NCBI GenBank assembly: GCA_963668595.1
Contig: OY764876.1
Span: 3,410,001-3,474,000, forward strand
DNA length: 64,000 nt
Reading direction: 5' to 3'
DNA from: GWE2-42-39 sp963668595
GTDB lineage: Bacteria > Bacteroidota > Bacteroidia > Bacteroidales > Prolixibacteraceae
Shown: positions 38,318 to 48,180 of the stretch, piece after piece
How the letters are laid out: each line of letters opens with the position of its first letter
Numbering within the stretch: the first letter of the stretch is position 1
The notes under the pieces: generated by a model
Seen by the model: only the letters and a program-made list of their open reading frames with translations
Told to the model about the DNA's origin: nothing
Database searches by the model: none
Position numbers and translations under genes: made by a program

Positions 38318-39301
38318 TCAGAATCCAGCTACCCCTGTAGGAATAATTTTCATTAGGTTATGATGAACATCAAATTTGAGGCTATCGATGCAAATCTGGC
38401 GCAAAACATATTGTTCATCCTGCGGAAAAATTCGATGATATAAGATATAGTCTTGTCCATTTTCATTAAAAACAGAATGGTGACCCGGTCCGTACGTTAC
38501 ACTGTCAGCCGAAGTTTCGAGAATAGGACTGTTTTTGCCTGTTTCGAAGGGGCCCAGCGGAGAGTTTGCCACTGCATAACCTACCTGGTAGCTCGCGTCA
38601 ATGGCTTTGCCCGACGAATACATCAGGTAGTATTTCCCGAATCGTTTAATCATGTAAGGAGCTTCGAAATAGTCAGGTGGAGTAACTGCGATGGGTTCTT
38701 CCTGAAATGAAATCATATCCGGATTTAACCTGGCTGCCATGCATACTCCATTTTTCCAGTTAAATCCTGATCCCCAATACAGGTAGGCCTGTCCATCCTC
38801 GTCAATAAAGCAATCGGCATCAATAGTATGCACCGAAGGATAGTCTTTGGATGAGATCAACGGAGATTGGTCTTCTTTGGCATTTTCCCAGGGTCCCAGC
38901 GGAGAGTTGCTCACTCCAGCCCAGATTTCGCTTCCGACCGATACATACAGATAATATTTACCGTTAGCAGCTTTGCGAACCGACGGAGCCCAGACCATCG
39001 AATTGTTCGAATCTGCACTTGTACAAGCTTTCTTAGTTGGCCAGTTCAAGTGATGACGTTCAAAACTCAGAAAATCTTTGGTTGAAAACACCGCCAATTC
39101 TTCTCCTCCCCAAGGGTCAATTGTAGCATAGATAAAAAATGTATCGCCTTCTTTGATGATACATGGGTCGGCAAAATAGCCACCAATAATTGGGTTTTCA
39201 ATTCTGAAAAGATGCGATGATTTTTCTTTCTTTCCTGACGTTGAGCAAGAATTAAATATCATGAATATCAGTAAAATAAACAGATAAATTTTAAATTTCA
39301 T
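38318..39301 (-). CDS. Glycoside hydrolase family 43 lipoprotein
   Basis: 327 aa. Lipoprotein signal (IFMIFNSC, Cys19). Five-bladed propeller of GH43 with the three expected acids: Asp45 in GYFADPCII (general base), Asp161 in TIDADCFIDEDG (pKa modulator) and Glu213 in YFEAPYMIKRFGKYYLMY (general acid). Repeated blade motifs GKYYLYVS and NSPLGPWE support the fold. GH43 enzymes mostly release arabinose, xylose or galactose; the subfamily cannot be fixed here. It sits between GH92 and the acyltransferase, 16 bp (end of GH92 start side) to 32 bp gaps, so one operon is likely. Confidence 0.9.
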   Translation of the reverse strand: MKFKIYLFILLIFMIFNSCSTSGKKEKSSHLFRIENPIIGGYFADPCIIKEGDTFFIYATIDPWGGEELAVFSTKDFLSFERHHLNWPTKKACTSADSNNSMVWAPSVRKAANGKYYLYVSVGSEIWAGVSNSPLGPWENAKEDQSPLISSKDYPSVHTIDADCFIDEDGQAYLYWGSGFNWKNGVCMAARLNPDMISFQEEPIAVTPPDYFEAPYMIKRFGKYYLMYSSGKAIDASYQVGYAVANSPLGPFETGKNSPILETSADSVTYGPGHHSVFNENGQDYILYHRIFPQDEQYVLRQICIDSLKFDVHHNLMKIIPTGVAGF

Positions 39302-39337
39302 AATTATGATTGTTTAGTCGAAAATACTTATTGCAAG

Positions 39338-41671
39338 TCAGTGTAAGGTTTTTCCCGGGTTCTTTTCGCTGATTGAATAGGGACGCGATTCCTGATTGAC
39401 ACCCCAGCTTGTGTTAGGTTGGTCACTCATTTCAAAATCAATGGTGCCACCTTGCATCAAGTCGAAATGATTGAAATAATTTTGATTTGTTGCTTCCCCA
39501 TTTATGGACAGGTTGCATATGTATTTTTTTCCCTCAGATGCTCCGGGAGCATTGATGATCAATTTTTTCCCATTTTCAAGCTGAAGGGTGATTTTATCGA
39601 AGTGAGGACCAGAGATCACATATTCAGGAACCGATGGACAAACGGGGTAAAACCCAAGTGCAGCAAATACGTACCAGGCCGACATTTGCCCGGCATCGTC
39701 GTTCCCGCTAAGTCCCCCAACACCTGCCCCATATTCTGTTTGCATGATTTCGGAAACCAGTTTTTGTGTTTTCCATGGTTCTCCGGAGTAATTATATAGA
39801 AATGGAATCTGGTGTCCGGGTTCGTTACCGTGCCAGTACTGGCCTGCAGCATGGAATCGGTCGAGATTAGCGTTAAACCCATTGGTTCCCCCCATTTGCT
39901 GCATCAATCCGGCCACATCCTGTGGCACATACCAGGTGTATTGGTAGGGAGTGCCTTCGGTAATATAGGGCATGCGAATAAATTTGTTAAACTCAGCAGT
40001 AAACGATCCGTCGGCATAACGACCTCGTACACAAGAGTCAACTGCACTGTAAATATTTTTATAGTTGAGAGATCGTTGACGTAGTTGTTTGAAATTCACA
40101 GAATCGCCTTTCTTTTCGGCAATCTGGCTCAACGCAAAGTCGTCGAAAGCATATTCGAGGGTGCGCGAAACCTGCTCTTTCTTATGAAACGATTCCGGTA
40201 CGCCATCTTCCAGCGGCACATAGCCGTATTTCAAATACGATTGCAGGGCACGTCGTCCTTTGCCTTGTTGATATTCTGCAAATGAGGCAGGTACTTCGAA
40301 GGCATTTTTGAGTAAATAGCTGTATTGCTCGTCATTTAAATCAATGTTGTTTTTCATGTAAGCGTCAGCAATTACGGCAATGGCATGGTCACCAATCATG
40401 GCAGAAGTGTAGCTATTCCAACAGGGGAAGATAGGCAGCCACCCACCTTGCCTGGCTTTATCGAGCAGGCTGTACATCATGTCGGCATTGGTTTTTGGCA
40501 TAAGCAGATTAAACAGCGGGTGCGAGGCACGGTAGGTGTCCCACATCGAAAAATCGCAGTAATAATTGCGGTCCCCCGAATTCATTATTTGTGTACCACC
40601 TGCAAAATTCGGGTAACTTCCATCGGCATCATTAAAGGTGCGCGGGTGAAGAAAACTGTGATAAAGCGCCGTGTAAAATTTCACTTTTGCTTCTTCGTCG
40701 GTGCCTTCAACTTGTACTTTTTCCAGCAGGTTTCTCCATTCTGTTTTTAGCTTAATTTTGGCCTGCTCAAAGTCAACATTATTTGTTTCGGCATCCAGGT
40801 TTTTGCGGGCACAATCGATGCTGGTAAACGAAGTTCCAATTTGCACCCAAACAGTTTCGTTCGCCTTCAAATTAAAACTAACGAAAGCACCAAGTTTCGG
40901 GAAATTGGCTAACTCTACAATGTTTGGTTGCAACAAAGTATCGGAAAAAATGCCGTATTGTTCAAAGTCGTGACTAAAGCGGGCAACAAAGTAGCCACTG
41001 AAACCGGCCAACTCCCCCTTGCCCTGATAAATACGATGTACGGGATTGTAGCCTGAAATTTCGTTATTCTCAGTATCAATTCTTACAAATCCCTGCGCTT
41101 CGTCGCTGTTCGGATTAATAATGATATGTGATTGGCCCCCTTGTTCGAAGGTAAAACGAAACAAGCCGCAGCGTTTCGTTGCAGTCATTTCTGCGTCAAT
41201 GGCATAATTATCCAGATGAACCTGATAGTTATAAGGTGTTGCTATTTCATTGTTATGCGAATAGGTTGACCTCCTTTTTTCTGCCGTAGTTTTTAGTTTG
41301 CCGGCAACAGGCATAATGGTTACACTTCCGTAGTCCTGCACACAGGAGCCGCTTAGCCAATGGCTACCACGAAACCCAGAAATAACCGAGTCGGAGTAAT
41401 AATAAGGAGCAACGCATTTGGTTTCGGTAGCTTTTGTTTGCGGGGTCCAGTTGGTCATTCCAAATGGCGCGGTGACAAATGGTACAACCTGAGCATTGTT
41501 CTCAGAGCCTTCTCCGTGTTTCAGCGCGTTGATCGTGGTTGATGGCGCAGTGCCAATCAATGGGTTTACGTAGTCAATAAGCCCGTTTGAGGGGGTGATG
41601 CTCTTGCTACAGCCAATAAAAATTGTACTGAATAAAAGAATTGCTGATTCCCAATGAGTTCGGTTTTTCAT
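39338..41671 (-). CDS. Glycoside hydrolase family 92 (alpha-mannosidase) lipoprotein
   Basis: 777 aa, the usual GH92 size. Lipoprotein signal with Cys21 (LLFSTIFIGC). Family start motif LIDYVNPLIGTAPSTT and VPFVTAPFGMTNWTPQT, then FRGSHWLSGS. The general acid is Glu506 in VSRTLEYAFDDFAL and the catalytic Asp pair is at 658-659 in GNDDAGQMSAWYVFAALGF. GH92 enzymes are calcium-dependent exo-alpha-mannosidases that act on N-glycans or mannan. This is the best substrate clue for PUL3: a mannose-containing glycan. Confidence 0.95.
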   Translation of the reverse strand: MKNRTHWESAILLFSTIFIGCSKSITPSNGLIDYVNPLIGTAPSTTINALKHGEGSENNAQVVPFVTAPFGMTNWTPQTKATETKCVAPYYYSDSVISGFRGSHWLSGSCVQDYGSVTIMPVAGKLKTTAEKRRSTYSHNNEIATPYNYQVHLDNYAIDAEMTATKRCGLFRFTFEQGGQSHIIINPNSDEAQGFVRIDTENNEISGYNPVHRIYQGKGELAGFSGYFVARFSHDFEQYGIFSDTLLQPNIVELANFPKLGAFVSFNLKANETVWVQIGTSFTSIDCARKNLDAETNNVDFEQAKIKLKTEWRNLLEKVQVEGTDEEAKVKFYTALYHSFLHPRTFNDADGSYPNFAGGTQIMNSGDRNYYCDFSMWDTYRASHPLFNLLMPKTNADMMYSLLDKARQGGWLPIFPCWNSYTSAMIGDHAIAVIADAYMKNNIDLNDEQYSYLLKNAFEVPASFAEYQQGKGRRALQSYLKYGYVPLEDGVPESFHKKEQVSRTLEYAFDDFALSQIAEKKGDSVNFKQLRQRSLNYKNIYSAVDSCVRGRYADGSFTAEFNKFIRMPYITEGTPYQYTWYVPQDVAGLMQQMGGTNGFNANLDRFHAAGQYWHGNEPGHQIPFLYNYSGEPWKTQKLVSEIMQTEYGAGVGGLSGNDDAGQMSAWYVFAALGFYPVCPSVPEYVISGPHFDKITLQLENGKKLIINAPGASEGKKYICNLSINGEATNQNYFNHFDLMQGGTIDFEMSDQPNTSWGVNQESRPYSISEKNPGKTLH

Positions 41672-41937
41672 CTTGTTTTTTTTGTTTTAACAAACAAGGT
41701 TTCCTGGCATAAAGCTTAGTTACCCGCAAAATTTCCTGAGCTCTTTTATCTGTTGGGATGAAAAATCGTAAAGAATAAGGACCAGTAAAAAAGCGATCGG
41801 TTCCGAAAAATAGGTATTTCAGCCCAAAAAATAGAACTAAAATACAGAATCATTGTGTTTACCGGGATTTTATAGGTTTTCCACAACTCTTAAGTGTACT
41901 ACCCCTGTTTCTTTTTATTACGGGCAATGAAGAATGA
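41672..41937. other. Leader of the GH92-GH43-acyltransferase genes
   Basis: About 265 bp without coding signal between GH92 and PUL3 susD. No exact -33/-7 pair on the minus strand was found, and the conserved element seen at the sigma genes is absent here. Confidence 0.4.
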
Positions 41938-41970
41938 AAAAAGAGGATATTCTTTAAAATATCCTCTTTT
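41935..41970 (-). terminator. Terminator of PUL3 susCD
   Basis: Perfect 13-bp stem AAAAGAGGATATT/AATATCCTCTTTT (41939-41970, loop CTTTAA); on the minus strand the stem runs into a T-run (TTTTTTC). Confidence 0.88.
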
Positions 41971-41980
41971 CATCAGATGA

Positions 41981-43603
41981 TTAATATCCGGCGTTTTGTT
42001 TCCAGTTGGTGTTCTCGTTTAAAATACCAGTTGGAACCGGGAATATCCGTTTGGTGTAATCGGTTTTCGCAGTTGGGTTGAGGGTGTTTTTGAAACCCCA
42101 GTCATCTTCGAAATGGCCAAAGCGGATTAAGTCGTTACGACGCCAGTTTTCGTCGAAGAATTCGCGGCCTCGTTCATCAAGTAGTTCGTCGAGTGTCGGA
42201 TTTGCTGCGATTGTTGGTGCGCCAACATACGAACGAATCTGGTTGAATAGTTTCGACGGTGTATCGCCATTTGTAGCCGCGGCTCCGCGAAGTATCGCTT
42301 CGCATTTGGTCAGCAGAATATCTGCATAGCGAAAAATGGGTATATCATTATCTTGACAACGGCTATACAAGCCAAAGGTAGCCGGATCCATCATAAACTT
42401 ATTGAAACGGTAGCCCTGAGAATAACCGGATACATTGTTGCCAACGTTGAGGTTTTCGTCTATCGTTTTTAGAGTAATATTTTTCGTCAAAACAACCGGA
42501 GTTCCTTTGTATTTAAATGGAGTATTTGTCGCTTTATACGTTGCTGGGTCGTATTGGTACAGGGCATCTTTAAACAGGGCATCATTACGACGGTCGCCCG
42601 GCAAATTAAACAAGTCAGCGAATTCCGGCGTTACAGCAATATTTCCACCAACCGATTTTGTAACCACCATTCCGTAAAGCCCAGCACCACCGGCACCGTC
42701 GGTATCGCCTTTACGCCACGTACGAAAACGGGCATAGGTCATTCCGTCCTGATTGGCTGCAGTGTATGGCATAGCATAAATGAAATCCTTAATGGCAGGT
42801 CCATTGGTTGGATAGAATTTTTTCAAGTAGTCGTCACTCAGGTTGAAAAGGCCCGACTTAATGATTTCGTCGCAAACAGCAACACAGTCGGCAAGTTTTT
42901 CGTTTGTAGTAGTAGCCGACCAACCGGAGGAGGTAACATCTTTCGTATAAACATTCCAATTGATATACAATTTTGCCAGCAATGCATTAACCATCCAATA
43001 AGTCGGTTTGCCATAGGTAGAAGCATCTACCTTTTTAGTCATATTATCGCGAACGGCCAGTAATTCGGCTTCGATCCATTTTGCAACATCAGCACGGGGA
43101 CTTCGTTCCAATGCCTCATTGGCATCCAGAATATGATCCAGAATCGGAACATCGCCATAGCTGTCCATCAGAATAAAATGGTAGAAAGCACGCATAGCGC
43201 GGATTGGCGCGTTAACGGCTTCCTGTTCGCCTCCAAAATCTAGAATGACCCGGTTACATTTGGTGATTCCACTGGACAGATCTCCCCAATAACCAATACA
43301 GGCATCATCGGCCATGAAATTGTGCAAACTTGGATGCGCATAGTTTCCTGAATCAAAATAGTCGCCGTCAAAACTTACTCCTGTACATTCATCCGAAGCG
43401 AGGGTCATGGCTTCGTTATACCTGCGCCCCAATGGTCCACGAATAGCATAATATACATCCGTCGTTTTTGCTTCAACAGCAATTTCAGAATTCGGGTACG
43501 ACGTGTACAATGATTTTACATCCACATCCAAATCGGTACATCCGACAAAAAAAGCTGCAATTAATGCTGCCGGGATAAAAAGTTTGATATTTATCTTTTT
43601 CAT
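41981..43603 (-). CDS. SusD/RagB-like glycan-binding lipoprotein of PUL3
   Basis: 540 aa. Lipoprotein signal FIPAALIAAFFVGC. SusD helical core with APIRAMRAFYHFILMDSYGD and a C-terminal DERGREFFDENWRRNDLIRF signature, slightly different from the usual RRxELxxEGxRxxDLxR form, ending RIFPVPTGILNENTNW...NAGY. Start lies 12 bp after the SusC stop. Confidence 0.94.
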   Translation of the reverse strand: MKKINIKLFIPAALIAAFFVGCTDLDVDVKSLYTSYPNSEIAVEAKTTDVYYAIRGPLGRRYNEAMTLASDECTGVSFDGDYFDSGNYAHPSLHNFMADDACIGYWGDLSSGITKCNRVILDFGGEQEAVNAPIRAMRAFYHFILMDSYGDVPILDHILDANEALERSPRADVAKWIEAELLAVRDNMTKKVDASTYGKPTYWMVNALLAKLYINWNVYTKDVTSSGWSATTTNEKLADCVAVCDEIIKSGLFNLSDDYLKKFYPTNGPAIKDFIYAMPYTAANQDGMTYARFRTWRKGDTDGAGGAGLYGMVVTKSVGGNIAVTPEFADLFNLPGDRRNDALFKDALYQYDPATYKATNTPFKYKGTPVVLTKNITLKTIDENLNVGNNVSGYSQGYRFNKFMMDPATFGLYSRCQDNDIPIFRYADILLTKCEAILRGAAATNGDTPSKLFNQIRSYVGAPTIAANPTLDELLDERGREFFDENWRRNDLIRFGHFEDDWGFKNTLNPTAKTDYTKRIFPVPTGILNENTNWKQNAGY

Positions 43604-43615
43604 AGGTTTTCAGAA

Positions 43616-46600
43616 TTAAAAGTTGACATTAAGGCCGATCATAAATGTGCTGGCTCGCGGATAGTAAGTTTCGCGACTGTCAATTCCCGGGGTAAGACCA
43701 CCTAACGAAACTTCTGGGTCAAGTCCTTTGTATTTACTGATTGTCATGAGGTTATTGCATGTAGCATACACGCTAAGTCCTTTGACATAATCCCTGATTG
43801 GGCCGAAGTTATAACTCAACGAAAGGGTTGATAAGCGCAGATATGCTCCGTTTTCCAGGTATCTGTCCGATGGTGTTTGAGCGTTTACGTCAGTTGCTTT
43901 TTGGTTGGTTGCAACCTCATTCAGTACATTTTTACCAGTCGAAATCAGTGATACGTAATTGTATTGGGCACGGGTAGAGTTCATAATTTTATTTCCTGCT
44001 ACCCCCTGGAAGAATGCTGTAAGTGACCAGTTTTTATAGGTCAACGTGTTGTTCCATCCATAAGTTAGTTTAGGCTGGGCACAACCCACTTTGGTTCGGT
44101 CTGTTTCCTGTGGACTCGTTGTTACTTCACCGGTACGTTTGCCTGTTTCAGCATCGTGTACATAGAATTGCGAAATACCACCGGCATTGTATCCGACCCA
44201 TTCCCACATGTAAAATGTTCCAATAGCTTCGCCTTCCATAATCCGTTGCACATTTGCCGTTGCATATCCGCCAATGTTGGGGTTACCGGCATTGATGTAA
44301 TCAACCGAATAAGTTTGGTTAGAAAGGCTGAGTACCTTATTGTTGTTGTGAGATAAGTTAACTGAACTTTCCCAGCGGAAATTATTAGTCTTTACCGGAA
44401 TGACATTCAGTGATAATTCAACCCCTTTGTTGCTGATTTCGCCCACGTTAGCCAACATGTTTCCGTATGGATAACGGTTGGTTGATACTGCATAACTGTA
44501 AATCAAGTCTTTGGTACGTTTATCGTAATATTCCAGAGTTCCTGTAATACGGTTTTTTAAAAAGCCGAAATCCAAACCGACATTGAGCATACTCGTACGT
44601 TCCCATTTCAGATCGGGGTTTGAGTTGCTTGTGGCAGCCAACGTGCGGTAAACCGTATTGTTTCCGTTTGCATCAATATAGTTGAACCAACCGGAAGCAC
44701 CATAGGTTTGAATAGCGGTGAATGCGTCAAATCCAAGTGAATTGCCACTTACACCATACCCGGCACGGAACTTCAAATCATCGAATACATTGAGATTTTT
44801 AATGAAGTCTTCTTCATTTATACGCCACGAGGCAGAAACAGAAGGGAATGTGGCCCAACGGTTGTTTACTCCGAAAGCAGAACTACCGTCACGACGTATC
44901 GTTGCCTGGAACAGATATTTGCTATTGTAGCTGTAATTCAGACGACCGTAAAACGAGATCATACGCAGCGATGAAAGGGTATAGCCACTATTAATGCCTG
45001 TAATATCCATTTTGTTTGCATAACCCATGTTGTAATATTTCAGTGCATCGTTGTAGAAATTGAATACAGTAAGTCCAAAGCCATCATTATTATCAGACTG
45101 TTCCCATGAGTAACCAGCCATTAAACCCAACTTGTGTACATTTTTGAATGTTTTGTCGTAGTTGAGATAGGTTTCCATTACTGTTTTTTTGTTCTCAACA
45201 GCAGTGCGGCTTGCTTGTCCGTTCTGCGATGAGTAAATCTGAGAAGCAGTGCTGTTATAATTACTGAAAATGTATTGTTCGTTTTGATACGATAATCCCA
45301 GGTTGTATTCCAGTCCATCAATTAATTGAAGTGAAACTTTGGTTATTCCCTGCAAGCGCTTGCTCTCGGTGTCGTACTTATCCTCGTAAACCATCGACAT
45401 TGGATTGTAGTTCTGAGAGATACCACTACTTCGGTACCAGTCGCCATCTTCATTTTTTACGGGTACCAGCGGAGAATAGTAGTTCATTGCATCGAGTACA
45501 CTGGCTCCCTGATCGGACATAGGCACGTTATGATTGTTGGTGATACTTCCGTTAAGGCTAATTGAAAGCGTCAAACGATCTTTAAGTCCCTTTGTTTGCA
45601 AAAAAGATCGTGCAATCAGGCGGTTCATATCAGTTTCTTTGATGACGCCCTGTTTATTCATGTAGTTGATGCTTGAGTTGTAGCTGGTTTTTTCGTTTCC
45701 ACCATTGATCGAAACATTGTGATTATGGCTCATGCCGGTGCGCTGAACCTGCTTTTGCCAGTCGGTGTCGGCTCCTTCATCGTTTGGAAGCGACATTCCG
45801 TTAGCTGAAGCATATTTACGGAGCTCAGTTGCATTCATCAGATCCAGATTTTTCAGGATATTGTCGATCGCTGCGTAAGTGCTGTAGCTAATGTTGGTTT
45901 GACCGTTTTTATTTCCTTTTTTGGTGGTAACAATGATAACTCCATTCGCTGCTTTCGAACCATAGATGGCTGTAGCTGAAGCATCACGCAGTACGTCAAT
46001 GCTTTCAATGTCATCGGGAGCAATCAGCGACAGCGACATTCCGGGGACACCATCAATAACATAATATGGCTCTTGTGCTTCGCCTGTACGCAATGTTGAA
46101 GCTCCGCGCAAGGTGATTGACGAGTTGCCATTCGGGTCTGAAGTTTGAGTGATTGTTAATCCCGGAACTTTTCCCTGTAATAATTGTGAAGGGTCAGTGT
46201 AAACTCCCACGTTCATATCCTTTGCCTTAATGGTTGAGATAGAGCTGGTAACATCTTTGCGGGTCATTTTGCCGTAGCCGATTGCAACAACTTCGTCGAT
46301 GCCAATACTTTCCTCTACCAACTTCACATCAATAATTGTTTTTCCTGAAATGGAAATTTCCTGGCTCTTCATTCCCACAAACGAAAATACAAGGGTCGCA
46401 TCTGCGGGTACTTTGGTTAGCGTATATTTTCCATCTGCATTGGTAATTATTCCGTTAGTTGTTCCCTTTACAACCACTGAAACGCCAGGCAGGGGAGCTC
46501 CTGTTGTGTCGGTTACTACTCCGGAAACAGAAACCTGTTGTGTAACAATAGATGTTTCGTCGCCATTGGAAAGAGCAATTATATGACCATTGATCTTGTA

Positions 46601-46930
46601 CGAAACATCAGTTCCATCGAAAATGTCATCTAAGATTTCGGTTATCAATTTGTCACTGGCATCCAGATCTACTTTTCGTTTCAAATCAACAGCCAGTGCA
46701 CTATACATAAAGTAATAGTCAGTTTGATCTTCAACTATTTGAATTACATTTTCAATACTGATATTCTTTTTGTTGATACTTAACCTCAAGTTTTGCGAAA
46801 ACGAATCAATTGCAAATGACTGTAATACGCAAAGTAGAATAATTGCAAAGGTTAATTTCATAATAAATACAATTTTACGTTTCCATACCCATCGGAGTAT
46901 GGAAATCATTGAACAACAATTTTTTTTCAT
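43616..46930 (-). CDS. SusC-like TonB-dependent glycan receptor of PUL3
   Basis: 1104 aa. A basic extension, then a signal peptide from MKLTFAIILLCVLQSFA (residue 24). STN domain (~50-120, DQTDYYFMYSALAVDLKRKV), carboxypeptidase-regulatory-like domain (~133-210, LPGVSVVVKGTTNGIITNAD), TonB-box-like DEVVAIGYGK, plug (YGSKAANGVIIVTTKKG) and barrel ending MIGLNVNF. Partner of the SusD of PUL3; the GH92 downstream points to a mannose-rich ligand. Confidence 0.95.
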   Translation of the reverse strand: MKKNCCSMISILRWVWKRKIVFIMKLTFAIILLCVLQSFAIDSFSQNLRLSINKKNISIENVIQIVEDQTDYYFMYSALAVDLKRKVDLDASDKLITEILDDIFDGTDVSYKINGHIIALSNGDETSIVTQQVSVSGVVTDTTGAPLPGVSVVVKGTTNGIITNADGKYTLTKVPADATLVFSFVGMKSQEISISGKTIIDVKLVEESIGIDEVVAIGYGKMTRKDVTSSISTIKAKDMNVGVYTDPSQLLQGKVPGLTITQTSDPNGNSSITLRGASTLRTGEAQEPYYVIDGVPGMSLSLIAPDDIESIDVLRDASATAIYGSKAANGVIIVTTKKGNKNGQTNISYSTYAAIDNILKNLDLMNATELRKYASANGMSLPNDEGADTDWQKQVQRTGMSHNHNVSINGGNEKTSYNSSINYMNKQGVIKETDMNRLIARSFLQTKGLKDRLTLSISLNGSITNNHNVPMSDQGASVLDAMNYYSPLVPVKNEDGDWYRSSGISQNYNPMSMVYEDKYDTESKRLQGITKVSLQLIDGLEYNLGLSYQNEQYIFSNYNSTASQIYSSQNGQASRTAVENKKTVMETYLNYDKTFKNVHKLGLMAGYSWEQSDNNDGFGLTVFNFYNDALKYYNMGYANKMDITGINSGYTLSSLRMISFYGRLNYSYNSKYLFQATIRRDGSSAFGVNNRWATFPSVSASWRINEEDFIKNLNVFDDLKFRAGYGVSGNSLGFDAFTAIQTYGASGWFNYIDANGNNTVYRTLAATSNSNPDLKWERTSMLNVGLDFGFLKNRITGTLEYYDKRTKDLIYSYAVSTNRYPYGNMLANVGEISNKGVELSLNVIPVKTNNFRWESSVNLSHNNNKVLSLSNQTYSVDYINAGNPNIGGYATANVQRIMEGEAIGTFYMWEWVGYNAGGISQFYVHDAETGKRTGEVTTSPQETDRTKVGCAQPKLTYGWNNTLTYKNWSLTAFFQGVAGNKIMNSTRAQYNYVSLISTGKNVLNEVATNQKATDVNAQTPSDRYLENGAYLRLSTLSLSYNFGPIRDYVKGLSVYATCNNLMTISKYKGLDPEVSLGGLTPGIDSRETYYPRASTFMIGLNVNF

Positions 46931-46941
46931 AATTTTGTAAT

Positions 46942-47035
46942 GATTTGAATTTTAATTCGGATTATTTATGCCTTCGCTGACTGGTAATTAGAAAAGGCAT
47001 GAATTACAGAAGGGAGATGTTTACATCTCCTTTTT
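46942..47035 (+). ncRNA. Candidate cis-antisense RNA of PUL3 (antisense to susC leader)
   Basis: Plus-strand TAATTTTG at 46930-46937 abuts the susC start; an ATTG lies 18 bp upstream of it and may be the -33. The RNA would hold an ATGCCTT/AAGGCAT hairpin (46968-46974 with 46994-47000) and end with the hairpin 47011-47019/47024-47032 (loop TTTA) followed by a T-run. The stem's G12.T31 pair (47012/47031) is G.U only on the plus strand. About 94 nt. Ends are estimates. Confidence 0.62.
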
Positions 47036-47075
47036 GTTGGCTACTAGTTCATAGGCACTGTATTTTTTTAGGTTG

Positions 47076-48092
47076 TTATTTTTTTTCAATTATTAGTTGA
47101 AGGATGTCATCCTTTTGATTTTTTGTATATCGGAAGGGCGTTGAGTATTCAAGTAGCCCGATAATCTGATCCAGATTTTCGTTTTTTATGGTTGCAGAAA
47201 ATGGATATTCGGCCACTCCTGTTGCTTTAATGTCAATCTTAATGTTATACCATCTTCCTAACTTTTTTAAAACTTCGGATAAAGGGTCATTTTTGAATTG
47301 TAAACTGCCATCAATCCACGATGTATATTTTGCAACTTCCACGTTTTTAACGGAGAGTTCTGATTTACCTTTCTGTAATGAGCCAAGTTCGCCTGGTTTT
47401 AGTGGTACAAACTGACTATCGGAACTGTATTTCCCTTTGAAAAGTTCAACTTTCCCGGTTTTTAAAACCACATTGATTAAGTCTTCATCTTTATAATTGG
47501 ATACATTAAAACTGGTTCCTACTACTTTTAATCCAAGTTCTCCGAGATTCAGGATAAAAGGATGGATTGAATCTTTGGCAACATTGAAGAAGGCTTCTCC
47601 TGTTACCTCAACATTCCGGGTTTTCATTCCTGAAAAATCAGATGGATAGGTAATGGAAGTTCCCGACATTAGCCAGGCAGTGGTACCATCGGGTAAGTTT
47701 ATTTTTCTGATTTTCTCGTTTGAAAGGCTTTCAGTTACAAGAATTGTGGTTGATTTCTCGTTTGACGGAGCGAACAATGTAAAGTATAGTGTGGGAATGA
47801 ACAATCCGATCAGGAAAATTGCAGCTGCATTTCTGATTCCGACAACCAATGTTTTTCGTTGTTGTAGTTTCTTTTTATGCATTCGGGCTTGAATTTTCGA
47901 AAACAGAACAGAAGAATCAATGTTTTCGGTCTGTTCAAAATCATTTGATTCTACCTTCTTCTGAAATAGGTTTTGGTATTCCATTTGCCCTTTTTCACTA
48001 TTTAGCCAAACGAACAATGCTTTTAATTCGCGGTTGTTTATACTGCCTTTGAGAAATCTTTGGAGCAGGACTATTTTATTATCAAATTCCAT
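47076..48092 (-). CDS. FecR-type anti-sigma factor of PUL3
   Basis: 338 aa from ATG 48092 (MEFDNKIVLLQRFLKGSI); ATG 48122 is in frame but adds ten residues. Sigma-binding N-terminus, one transmembrane helix (~88-108, IRNAAAIFLIGLFIPTLYFT), FecR domain (INLPDGTTAWLMSGTSITYP, VEVTGEAFFNV, VVGTSFNVSNY) and DUF4974 domain (KNDPLSEVLKKLGRWYNI). Between sigma gene and susC leader of PUL3. Confidence 0.93.
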   Translation of the reverse strand: MEFDNKIVLLQRFLKGSINNRELKALFVWLNSEKGQMEYQNLFQKKVESNDFEQTENIDSSVLFSKIQARMHKKKLQQRKTLVVGIRNAAAIFLIGLFIPTLYFTLFAPSNEKSTTILVTESLSNEKIRKINLPDGTTAWLMSGTSITYPSDFSGMKTRNVEVTGEAFFNVAKDSIHPFILNLGELGLKVVGTSFNVSNYKDEDLINVVLKTGKVELFKGKYSSDSQFVPLKPGELGSLQKGKSELSVKNVEVAKYTSWIDGSLQFKNDPLSEVLKKLGRWYNIKIDIKATGVAEYPFSATIKNENLDQIIGLLEYSTPFRYTKNQKDDILQLIIEKK

Positions 48093-48180
48093 GTTTGGAT
48101 TTTTATTTATGAGTAAATACACACCAATGACAAAAAACTGCCACTCGGTTTTTAATTTTTTTAAGGGGGAAGTAAAAAAA

